Origin: an uncultured Carnobacterium sp.
Lineage (GTDB): Bacteria; Bacillota; Bacilli; Lactobacillales; Aerococcaceae
Direction of reading: 5' to 3'
DNA length: 5,765 nucleotides
Assembly (NCBI GenBank): GCA_937976325.1
Contig: CALJSD010000183.1
Span: 1-5,765, forward strand
Shown here: one piece after another, positions 1-4,689 of the stretch
Layout of the letters: every line of letters starts with the position of its first letter
Numbering within the stretch: the first letter of the stretch is position 1
The notes under the pieces: model-generated
Databases searched by the model: none
What the model was told of the DNA's origin: nothing
The model's input: the letters and a program-made list of their open reading frames with translations, nothing else
Made by a program: the position numbers and the translations under genes

Positions 1-24
1 GTCTTTTGTACTCTAATCCGAGCG

Positions 25-54
25 GTTGTAGCTGTGGTGCTTCACAATTACAAC
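25..54 (-). repeat. Hairpin-forming inverted repeat at left edge
   Basis: Arms GTTGTA (25-30) and TACAAC (49-54) enclose a second paired set, TGTG (33-36) and CACA (43-46), with a two-base internal mismatch and a six-base loop. On the minus strand this would be the first 30 nt of an RNA made from the promoter at 61-89. It could be the 5' hairpin of a small RNA or of the leader of a gene beyond the left edge. Only one copy is present, so nothing here supports a repeat array. Confidence 0.4.
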
Positions 55-60
55 ACGACT

Positions 61-89
61 ATTTTAGCAAAAAAGAACGCCCCCGTCAA
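61..89 (-). promoter_or_regulatory. Leftward promoter overlapping the TA terminator
   Basis: On the minus strand, TTGACG (84-89) and TAAAAT (61-66) are separated by exactly 17 bp; each box matches the sigma-A consensus at 5 of 6 positions. The -35 lies inside the left arm of the terminator hairpin at 69-114. The predicted start, near 53-54, coincides with the start of the hairpin at 25-54. The product lies outside the window. The fit is good, but the boxes share bases with the terminator, so part of the match could be incidental. Confidence 0.5.
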
Positions 90-114
90 CTCTAGTGAAT
101 AACGGGGGACGTTC
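69..114 (-). terminator. Rho-independent terminator of the toxin-antitoxin operon
   Basis: Arms GAACGCCCCCGT (75-86) and ACGGGGGACGTTC (102-114) pair over 12 bp with a single bulged A at 109 and a 15-base loop. On the minus strand the stem is followed directly by six T (69-74). It lies about 40 bp past the toxin stop codon. The plus-strand side has no T tract, so the terminator acts on leftward transcription only. Confidence 0.9.
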
Positions 115-153
115 AATAATTGGATACTCTTAAACAGTGTTTTGAATATTCAT

Positions 154-480
154 TTACTGTAACTTTTTCAATAAATAAGCTGGATTCCTTTTAGCATACA
201 TAATACCCAGAATCGCAACAACTCGACTTTCTTCATGAATAGAATAATAAATGAGAAAGTTCTTCACCTGATACTTCCTAATCCCTTTATTCCCCCATTC
301 CTTATCCTCCACTTTTTCATGTCGATGGGGTAATTTAGAAAGAGAAAGGATATTATTTTCTAATAAATGTAGCGTCTTTCTGGCAGTTGCTGGAGAATAT
401 AACTCTTTAGCTATATAATCTCTAATTTCAACTAACTGTGCCTTAGCTAAATCAGAAATCTCTATCCTATAATGTTCCAT
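154..480 (-). CDS. RelE/ParE-family toxin of a type II toxin-antitoxin pair
   Basis: The 108-residue product has the size and layout of the RelE/ParE superfamily. An N-terminal beta strand (YRIEIS, residues 4-9) leads into two long helices (about 10-50). A beta-sheet core follows, with IRKYQVKNFLIYYSI (67-81) and VVAILGIMYAKRN (87-99). Basic residues in the last strands (Arg68, Lys69, Lys97, Arg98) are where RelE-type enzymes carry RNA-contacting residues. Known members either cleave mRNA on the ribosome (RelE) or poison gyrase (ParE); the sequence alone does not decide which. The ATG follows the antitoxin TAA with no gap, and its GAGG-type ribosome binding site lies in the last antitoxin codons, so translation is probably coupled. 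Expected to act in the cytoplasm and to be neutralised by the upstream product. The gene is clearly AT-rich, unlike the umuC operon. Confidence 0.85.
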   Translation of the reverse strand: MEHYRIEISDLAKAQLVEIRDYIAKELYSPATARKTLHLLENNILSLSKLPHRHEKVEDKEWGNKGIRKYQVKNFLIYYSIHEESRVVAILGIMYAKRNPAYLLKKLQ

Positions 481-783
481 TTACATACCTCGATATAGTT
501 CCTCAAAAACTTCTTCTACCGGTGTTGTTTGTCCTTTTTCTACTTGTTTAATGGCTACTTTCATCATCTTATCAAATTCTTCTTTTGTGAGTTCTTCACG
601 TGATTTCGGAGCAGTTGGAATCACTAACTCAAAAGGAATACCTTTGTTTAGGATAATCTGTCTATAAAACATATCTATCGCTACCGCTCTTGGAAGTCCT
701 AATTGATCTAAAATTTCTTCTGCTTGTTTTTTGATATCTTCTTGTATTCTTACGTTGACACTCGCTGTTTTCATATTTGCCAT
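481..783 (-). CDS. RelB/DinJ-family antitoxin
   Basis: The 100-residue product starts with a ribbon-helix-helix region (about 5-48): a strand with alternating polar residues (ASVNVRIQ), then KKQAEEILDQLGLPRAVAIDMFYRQI written in the order typical of RelB/DinJ proteins. This part should dimerise and bind DNA. The acidic, helical tail (about 60-100, with EELTKEEFDKMM and EEVFEELY) is the usual toxin-wrapping segment. The first ATG is preferred over Met4 because AGAGGTGAG (787-795) lies at good spacing. The gene comes first in the operon and stops immediately before the toxin ATG, the usual antitoxin-first order. A promoter (813-841) and a palindrome (847-863) lie upstream, consistent with autorepression by the antitoxin or the complex. 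The family call is strong; the exact subfamily is not resolved. Confidence 0.87.
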   Translation of the reverse strand: MANMKTASVNVRIQEDIKKQAEEILDQLGLPRAVAIDMFYRQIILNKGIPFELVIPTAPKSREELTKEEFDKMMKVAIKQVEKGQTTPVEEVFEELYRGM

Positions 784-812
784 AGTCTCACCTCTGTTAT
801 TCTAGTACTATT

Positions 813-841
813 ATTATAAAAGAAACAACATCAAAAAACAA
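813..841 (-). promoter_or_regulatory. Promoter of the toxin-antitoxin operon
   Basis: On the minus strand, TTGTTT (836-841) and a perfect TATAAT (813-818) are separated by 17 bp. Transcription would begin near 806, giving a short leader of about 20 nt before the antitoxin ATG at 783. The ribosome binding site AGAGGTGAG is at 787-795. Confidence 0.8.
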
Positions 842-846
842 CACAT

Positions 847-863
847 TTGCGATACAATCGCAA
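847..863. promoter_or_regulatory. Candidate operator of the toxin-antitoxin operon
   Basis: A perfect inverted repeat, TTGCGAT-ACA-ATCGCAA, has 7-bp arms and a 3-bp centre and lies 5 bp upstream of the -35 box. RelB-type antitoxins bind short palindromes around their own promoter. The position supports that role here, but binding is inferred. It also lies only 9 bp from the stop of the yolD remnant and lacks a T tract, so it is not a convincing terminator. Confidence 0.45.
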
Positions 864-872
864 CACAAATAT

Positions 873-989
873 TTATTTGCCTTCCACCAACTGAATTTGC
901 AGAATCTCTTCCACTGCAATGTGGCGATAGCCTTCTTCTGTCTTCAGCGAGATTTCACTCTCGTATAATTCGCTCACTTTAACACTTTG
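873..989 (-). pseudogene. Remnant of a YolD-like gene (C-terminal 33-38 codons only)
   Basis: A minus-strand frame open from 989 to the TAA at 873-875 encodes a peptide whose last part, from VSELYESEISLK to ILQIQLVEGK, matches the C-terminus of the intact YolD-like protein at 1919-2266. It has Arg-to-His and Glu-to-Lys changes and one extra Lys at the end. A TAG lies in frame just upstream (990-992) and there is no plausible start or ribosome binding site. It is therefore a truncated 3' end, not a gene. Against the intact copy the bases differ at 8 of 100 positions, six of them synonymous, so both ends evolved under selection as coding sequence before this one was cut off. It lies just past the KilA-N gene and probably marks the recombination junction. 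Confidence 0.85.
881..980. repeat. Direct repeat, left copy (yolD 3' end)
   Basis: This 100-bp segment matches 1924-2023 at 92 of 100 bases without gaps, in the same orientation. Similarity ends sharply at about 980/2023. The repeat spacing is 1043 bp, and the KilA-N gene is the only coding sequence between the two copies. Confidence 0.92.
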
Positions 990-1014
990 CTAGTAATATA
1001 ATTCTCTATTTCTA

Positions 1015-1866
1015 TTACCTTTCACTAAGTCGTTCTAATTCTTTAAGCCCTCTCCCATTCAGTTTTTCTATTGAAAAAAGTTGATTTCTTGCTAAAGTTC
1101 GTAACTCAATCATTCTCTCCTTCTGCTTCATCCCTTTAGTTATTAAAACTGCATTGTAGCTTTCCATGTTCGCTAGTACTAACAACTCATTTAAACTAGC
1201 GTAGTCTCTCATATTACCTTTTAAATTTGGATTTTGCTCACGCCATTCTTTTGCTCTTTTGTTGAACAATGCGACATTAAGTATATCAGCTTCGCTAGCA
1301 TACTTATAATTCAATTGTTCATTTGTAAGATCTCTCATTAAATATTCTTTGATTGCATCTGTATGAATTTTATAATTAATCTTAGAAATTTCTCTGTTTA
1401 AATTCCAATTAAATGATAGTTTTGAATTTTCATCTGCTTTGAGGCGTTTATAGTCTTCAATTAAATAAAGTTTAAATTCGGCTGAAACCCACGATGCAAA
1501 TTCCATCGCTATATCCGGATGAGCAAATGTTCCTCCATAGCGACCTGACTTAGATACTATCCCTATCGCATCCGTATTTACTATCCATCTTTGTGGAGAT
1601 AACGTAAAAGCATTTGACCCTGAAGCTTGTTTAAAGGAGTCGAATTCGACCCCTTTAAATTTAGGGTTATGAAGAGTCTCCCATAAACCAAGAAATTCGA
1701 TAGTATCCCTACTTCTTAACCAATTCTTCACCACATCTTTAGGTTCGTGAGGGTTTTTATATCTTGCAATATCTGTAAGACTAATATATTCACTTTCAAA
1801 ATCCTCAGTATAAACCTGAACAGCAATTCCTTTAGCCTCAATTGTATCTTTTTTTATTCTCGACAT
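1015..1866 (-). CDS. KilA-N domain protein
   Basis: From ATG 1866 the product is 283 residues. Residues about 25-142 fit the KilA-N domain, a DNA-binding fold common in phage and virus proteins. Visible landmarks are YISLTDIARY (27-36), VVKNWLRSRDTIEFLGLWE (45-63) and the closing block GRYGGTFAHPDIAMEFASW (108-126) with EFKLYLIEDYKRLK (130-143). The rest (about 150-283) is helical and charged, including EWREQNPNLKGNMRDYAS; I do not recognise its function. A GTG nine bases upstream (1875) would add three residues, but it would sit against the AAGGG ribosome binding site, whereas ATG 1866 lies 8 nt from it. The gene is 52 bp downstream of yolD with no terminator between them, so it may be read as the fourth gene of the damage-inducible operon. 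It is much more AT-rich than yolD-umuC and is flanked by direct repeats of the yolD 3' end, both signs of acquisition. A role as a regulator, phage-related cargo or defence gene is open. Confidence 0.85.
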   Translation of the reverse strand: MSRIKKDTIEAKGIAVQVYTEDFESEYISLTDIARYKNPHEPKDVVKNWLRSRDTIEFLGLWETLHNPKFKGVEFDSFKQASGSNAFTLSPQRWIVNTDAIGIVSKSGRYGGTFAHPDIAMEFASWVSAEFKLYLIEDYKRLKADENSKLSFNWNLNREISKINYKIHTDAIKEYLMRDLTNEQLNYKYASEADILNVALFNKRAKEWREQNPNLKGNMRDYASLNELLVLANMESYNAVLITKGMKQKERMIELRTLARNQLFSIEKLNGRGLKELERLSER

Positions 1867-1918
1867 TCTATTCACCCTTTTTCTTTTCTATTACTAAACA
1901 ATACCTAACGTTTTTATT

Positions 1919-2266
1919 CTAACCTTCCACCAACTGAATTTGCAGAATCTCTTCCACAGCAATGCGACGGTAGCCCTCTTCTGTCTTTAGCGAGATTTCA
2001 CTCTCGTATAATTCACTCACTTCACCAATGAGCGTTTGTCGCATCATCCGATACGGCACCGTAATACTGGCCTGCAACTTCCCAACATACAATTGCGATA
2101 GCAACATCCATTTCTCTTCCGTCGTCAGCAGACTCGTCTGGTCGACGCGCTTACGTTCATCCTTTAGGGACGTCGTATGTTCAGATAGGAAAAAACCCAT
2201 CCACTTCGCCATGCCGCGATCCTTGTGCTCTCTTGCCGAGCGATACGGCAAATACGCTCTTTCCAT
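1919..2266 (-). CDS. YolD-like protein, partner gene of UmuC
   Basis: The 115-residue product has the start typical of YolD-like proteins (ERAYLPYRSAREHKDRGMAK) and the family's centre, a run of small beta strands with YVGKLQASITVPYRM (60-74). YolD-like proteins are found next to Y-family polymerases in Firmicutes; a UmuD-like accessory function has been proposed but is not settled. The start ATG overlaps the umuC stop by one base (TAATG), so translation is coupled and the start is fixed. The C-terminus (SELYESEISLKTEEGYRR to QLVEG) is duplicated at 873-989. This intact copy lacks the final Lys of the duplicate. GC content is similar to umuC and higher than the KilA-N gene that follows. Confidence 0.85.
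   Translation of the reverse strand: MERAYLPYRSAREHKDRGMAKWMGFFLSEHTTSLKDERKRVDQTSLLTTEEKWMLLSQLYVGKLQASITVPYRMMRQTLIGEVSELYESEISLKTEEGYRRIAVEEILQIQLVEG
1924..2023. repeat. Direct repeat, right copy (yolD 3' end)
   Basis: This is the intact counterpart of the repeat at 881-980. It covers the last 33 codons or so of yolD, apart from the stop. Identity is 92 of 100. The differences in codon terms are CTA/CTG, GAG/GAA, TAC/TAT, CGT/CGC, GCT/GCA and AGT/AGC (all silent), plus Arg/His and Glu/Lys. Confidence 0.92.
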
Positions 2267-3681
2267 TATTTCAAACCGTCTAATCCTCCAGCGGAATGTC
2301 CTCCGACTAACTTGCTTCTAGCCACCACGCGCGAACCACCTTCCAGCGCGTTCCCTTTTAAAAGCGAGGTGAATCCGTATTGGTCGCGGACCGTATCAAT
2401 CGCCGTCTGGAGCCTTTCTTCTTTCTCAACTGCTTCAATATCTTCGAATAGTGAAATGAGTCCAAAGCTTTCTTCGACAAATCCGGAATACCGCACCGCC
2501 ACATTACGCACCGCACCTCCTTTGTATTTCTTACGAAAGAGTTCCAACACGACTTCCGATAACACAGAAGTGCGATTCGTCGGGTCAATCTTGCGCTGCG
2601 CCTGTATCGACGACAAGCCTTCGTCCTTCGAGTAGCCTACATGAATCGAAACAACCGTCGCCTTCTTCTTAATCCGTCTCATGCGAATCGCCACCTGCTC
2701 TGCCATCTCGCGAAGCACGATTTCAATATCGCGCTGACGAACATAGTTGCGCGGAAGCACCTGCGAGTTCCCGAGCCCTCTTGATTTGGGGCGGTACGGC
2801 ACATGCACATTACTCTCATCAATGCCGTTTGCGTGAAACCATAAATCGAGTCCCACGACGCCAAGCGCTTGTTTCAATCGGTCAGGATTGGCATTAGCCA
2901 GTTCGCGAATCGAATAAATCCCTAAGGCATTCAACCGCTTCTCCATCCGCGAGCCAATGCCCCAGAAGTCTGTCATCTCTGGAATTCCCCAGACCTTCTC
3001 TTCGACATCTTCATACGACCAGTTTGCACGCATATGCGGAATCTTCTTCGCTTCATTATCGAGCGCCAATTTAGCCAGGAGAGGATTCGCGTTCGACATT
3101 CCAACCGTCGAGTAAATCCCCGTCTCCTTCCAAATCGCTCGTTGGATATCCGCAGACACGCGGTCGAGCTTTTCCCGTCTAGACAAGGCATCATCCGGCA
3201 CAAAATAATTCAGCGACGACGTTAAATCGATAAACCCTTCATCAATCGAATACGGAAAAATATCCTCAGGTCCGCCGAAGTTTTGAAACACGCGTTGAAT
3301 TTGCATGTTCACCTTAATATACTCGTCCATCCGAGGCGGCACGATATGCGTCACCTTCGCCCAATTTTCGATAAAGCGCACATATTGTGGCGTCACTTCG
3401 ATTCCTTGACGACGTGCATTGGCATAACTAAAACGACGTGTTTTGACATCAAAGGGCAACTCGTAGGCACGACCGACATTGGATTTCCCAAAGACCTTCT
3501 TGAACGTTGGGGAGGATGCTAAAATCAACCCCGCCGAATTATCCGCTCTACTCATCACGCATAGCGACGTCTTCAACGGATGCAGGCCTCTTGCCACACA
3601 TTCCACACTCGCGTAAAAGGACTTCATATCCACAAAGGCAATGTCGCTTCTCGGTTCCTTCGAATAGTCAAAGCAGCCCAT
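2266..3681 (-). CDS. umuC: Y-family translesion DNA polymerase (UmuC/UvrX type)
   Basis: The 471-residue product is a full-length Y-family (ImpB/MucB/SamB, UmuC-like) polymerase of the Gram-positive type. The palm has the first metal-binding motif AFVDMKSFYASVE (15-27, Asp18) and the second catalytic motif YSIDEGFID (144-152, Asp147 and Glu148). Helix-hairpin-helix-like thumb sequence follows (FWGIGSRMEKRLNALGI, 239-255), then the little-finger domain (about 300-415). A ISLFED segment (409-414) resembles a sliding-clamp binding motif. It copies across damaged template bases at the cost of fidelity, acting on the chromosome at stalled forks. ATG 3681 is 2 bp after the repressor stop and has GGAGG at 7 nt, so start and coupling are clear. 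It ends in a one-base overlap with yolD. Expression is expected from the repressor promoter and to be induced by DNA damage. All catalytic residues are intact. Confidence 0.95.
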   Translation of the reverse strand: MGCFDYSKEPRSDIAFVDMKSFYASVECVARGLHPLKTSLCVMSRADNSAGLILASSPTFKKVFGKSNVGRAYELPFDVKTRRFSYANARRQGIEVTPQYVRFIENWAKVTHIVPPRMDEYIKVNMQIQRVFQNFGGPEDIFPYSIDEGFIDLTSSLNYFVPDDALSRREKLDRVSADIQRAIWKETGIYSTVGMSNANPLLAKLALDNEAKKIPHMRANWSYEDVEEKVWGIPEMTDFWGIGSRMEKRLNALGIYSIRELANANPDRLKQALGVVGLDLWFHANGIDESNVHVPYRPKSRGLGNSQVLPRNYVRQRDIEIVLREMAEQVAIRMRRIKKKATVVSIHVGYSKDEGLSSIQAQRKIDPTNRTSVLSEVVLELFRKKYKGGAVRNVAVRYSGFVEESFGLISLFEDIEAVEKEERLQTAIDTVRDQYGFTSLLKGNALEGGSRVVARSKLVGGHSAGGLDGLK

Positions 3682-3683
3682 CT

Positions 3684-4370
3684 TTATCCCTCCAACGGCA
3701 TAAAGTTTCCAACAATCATTCCTACCACTCGTGGTTCTTCCTCATACGGAGCAAATAAGTCCGCATAGTCCGGATTAAACGACACTAAACGCAACCCGTC
3801 CCTTTCACGGTACACACGCTTAATAAACGTCTGCCCGTTCCATACCACCGCATAGACCGCTCCGTCATAATCGAATCCCGTCTCACGAATGAGCGCCACT
3901 GATCCATTGTGGTAGCGTGGTTCCATCGAGTCCCCCGATACCCATGACGCAAAATCATGCGCCAACTCTTCATCGTAGTAAACCGTATCGTAGTCTCGGT
4001 CGTTGTAAATCGTCGCCCCAATCCCGGCCGACATCTTCTCGTACACATGATACGCGACCAGTTTCTTCTTCATCGGCACCACTTTTGGCGTTTGTTCCTC
4101 GGTTGCAAGCGCGCGGACATAGCGCACCGCCTTCTCTTGATTTGGCGGCGTGAGCGTATGGTATAGTCGTACAATTTCTATTTCTGTAAAATATCCCTTT
4201 GGCACAGATAGAAGCTTCTCCAGCTGTTCTACTTTATCGGAAGCTGGCACCTTCACTCCACGCTCCCATGCAGAATAAGCCTGCTTAGAGACGCCCAGTG
4301 CATTAGCGAGCTCTTGTTGCGTGAGTCCTTGCGCCACTCTTCTCTCTTTTAATTTCTCTGGTTGATACAT
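3684..4370 (-). CDS. LexA-like self-cleaving HTH/S24 repressor (HdiR type)
   Basis: The 228-residue product joins an XRE-family helix-turn-helix (about 6-42; LTQQELANALGVSKQAYSAW) to a LexA/UmuD-type S24 peptidase domain (about 105-225). The candidate cleavage bond is Ala115-Gly116 in EKMSAGIG. The catalytic pair is Ser148 in SGDSMEP and Lys184 in TFIKRVY; their spacing is close to that in LexA. This matches the architecture of Lactococcus HdiR, which represses itself and umuC and is cleaved with help from RecA; that mechanism is inferred here. ATG 4370 has AGGAGG at 6 nt. The gene leads the operon, 2 bp before umuC. Its promoter (4415-4443) is followed by a near-palindrome (4393-4411), the probable autoregulatory operator. 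A prophage-type CI-like repressor is the alternative, but the direct coupling to umuC-yolD favours a damage-response regulator. Confidence 0.9.
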   Translation of the reverse strand: MYQPEKLKERRVAQGLTQQELANALGVSKQAYSAWERGVKVPASDKVEQLEKLLSVPKGYFTEIEIVRLYHTLTPPNQEKAVRYVRALATEEQTPKVVPMKKKLVAYHVYEKMSAGIGATIYNDRDYDTVYYDEELAHDFASWVSGDSMEPRYHNGSVALIRETGFDYDGAVYAVVWNGQTFIKRVYRERDGLRLVSFNPDYADLFAPYEEEPRVVGMIVGNFMPLEG

Positions 4371-4392
4371 CGTACACCTCCTGCAAAAATGT

Positions 4393-4411
4393 GTAAACCT
4401 ATTTGGTTGAC
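4393..4411. promoter_or_regulatory. Candidate operator of the repressor-umuC operon
   Basis: GTAAACCTATTTGGTTGAC is a 19-bp near-palindrome of the form GTnAACCnA-n-TnGGTTnAC, with two mismatched pairs. It starts 3 bp past the -10 box, over the predicted transcription start, so a dimeric repressor bound here would block initiation. Binding by the adjacent HTH protein is an inference from position and symmetry. Confidence 0.6.
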
Positions 4412-4414
4412 TTC

Positions 4415-4443
4415 AGTATAAAACAGTCCCTCCCCACTTGCAA
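4415..4443 (-). promoter_or_regulatory. Promoter of the repressor-umuC-yolD operon
   Basis: On the minus strand, TTGCAA (4438-4443) and TATACT (4415-4420) are separated by 17 bp. The start would fall near 4408, inside the candidate operator, leaving a leader of nearly 40 nt with AGGAGG before the ATG at 4370. No other promoter is visible before umuC or yolD, whose genes are packed tightly behind. Confidence 0.8.
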
Positions 4444-4541
4444 GCAGAAAGACTGGTCGCCAATCCAATTAAAAAAATGATACCGAAAAATCCAGCGGAT
4501 GCCATAATAGCAGTAATGGGGGATGGCAACCAATGTGAATT

Positions 4542-4572
4542 ACTGACTCTAGGGAATTCCCGTAGAGTCAGT
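4542..4572. repeat. Hairpin in the centre of the inverted-repeat element
   Basis: ACTGACTCTA (4542-4551) and TAGAGTCAGT (4563-4572) are perfect 10-bp arms. Between them lies GGGAATTCCC, itself a palindrome, plus one extra G. The structure therefore extends to 13 bp with one bulge and an AATT loop. There is no T tract after it on either strand, so it is not a simple terminator. Confidence 0.85.
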
Positions 4573-4587
4573 TTGAAGCTTGGTAGA

Positions 4588-4608
4588 ACTTGAGACTTTG
4601 GCTCAAGT
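4588..4608. repeat. Second hairpin in the inverted-repeat element
   Basis: ACTTGAG (4588-4594) and CTCAAGT (4602-4608) are perfect 7-bp arms around a 7-base loop. With the hairpin at 4542-4572 and the outer arms it completes a branched fold. Confidence 0.7.
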
Positions 4609-4671
4609 CGGTGCCCCATTACAGCCTTTATGGCCAAATCCGCTAGGATTTGAAGATATCATTTTTTGAAG

Positions 4672-4689
4672 TGTAGCATATATGCTACA
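4672..4689. promoter_or_regulatory. Perfect 18-bp palindrome, operator-like
   Basis: TGTAGCATATATGCTACA is a fully symmetric palindrome without a spacer, 4 bp outside the right end of the inverted-repeat element and set in AT-rich DNA. Its form suits a binding site for a dimeric regulator. There is no gene immediately beside it: the repressor gene starts about 300 bp to the left, and cdd ends about 335 bp to the right. It may be a relic of a lost promoter region or part of the neighbouring element. Confidence 0.55.

Larger units (their letters stand above)
4472..4667. repeat. 196-bp element bounded by long inverted repeats
   Basis: The left arm 4472-4521 and the reverse complement of the right arm 4614-4667 align over 50 positions with 43 identities and gaps of 1 and 3 nt. 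Shared blocks are AAAAAATGATA, AAATCC, AGCGGA, GCCATAA and GTAATGGGG. The 92-bp centre folds further: ACCAA (4529-4533) can pair with TTGGT (4580-4584) around the hairpin at 4542-4572, next to a second hairpin at 4588-4608. This looks like a three-way junction closed by a long stem. The element could be a small palindromic (MITE-like) repeat or the gene of a structured RNA. No flanking target duplication is evident and there is no transposase nearby. A minus-strand frame (4413-4637) crosses it but has only a TTG start and no ribosome binding site. Confidence 0.8.

Noticed and set aside
1..54. Possible CRISPR repeat or tracrRNA
   Set aside because: Only a short similarity and one hairpin are present. 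There is no second copy, spacer pattern or cas gene in the window.
1..102. Plus-strand frame open from the left edge to a TAA at 100-102 (33 codons)
   Set aside because: It runs through the terminator hairpin and promoter, shows no recognisable motif, and an open run of this length is common by chance.
847..863. Terminator for the KilA-N transcript
   Set aside because: The hairpin has only 7-bp arms and no T tract on the minus-strand side. An operator is the better reading.
1867..1875. GTG start for the KilA-N protein (three extra residues)
   Set aside because: The AAGGG ribosome binding site directly abuts the GTG, whereas ATG 1866 has normal 8-nt spacing.
881..2023. attL/attR of an integrative element
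   Set aside because: The insert has no integrase, recombinase or transposase. The repeat differs by 8%, so site-specific integration cannot be claimed.
2028..3768. Plus-strand and alternative-frame open frames over yolD and umuC
   Set aside because: They are shadows of the GC-richer umuC operon, with no ribosome binding sites or family motifs.
3785..4166. Arg- and Ser-rich frames over the repressor gene, both strands
   Set aside because: They overlap a well-supported repressor and have low-complexity composition typical of out-of-frame reading.
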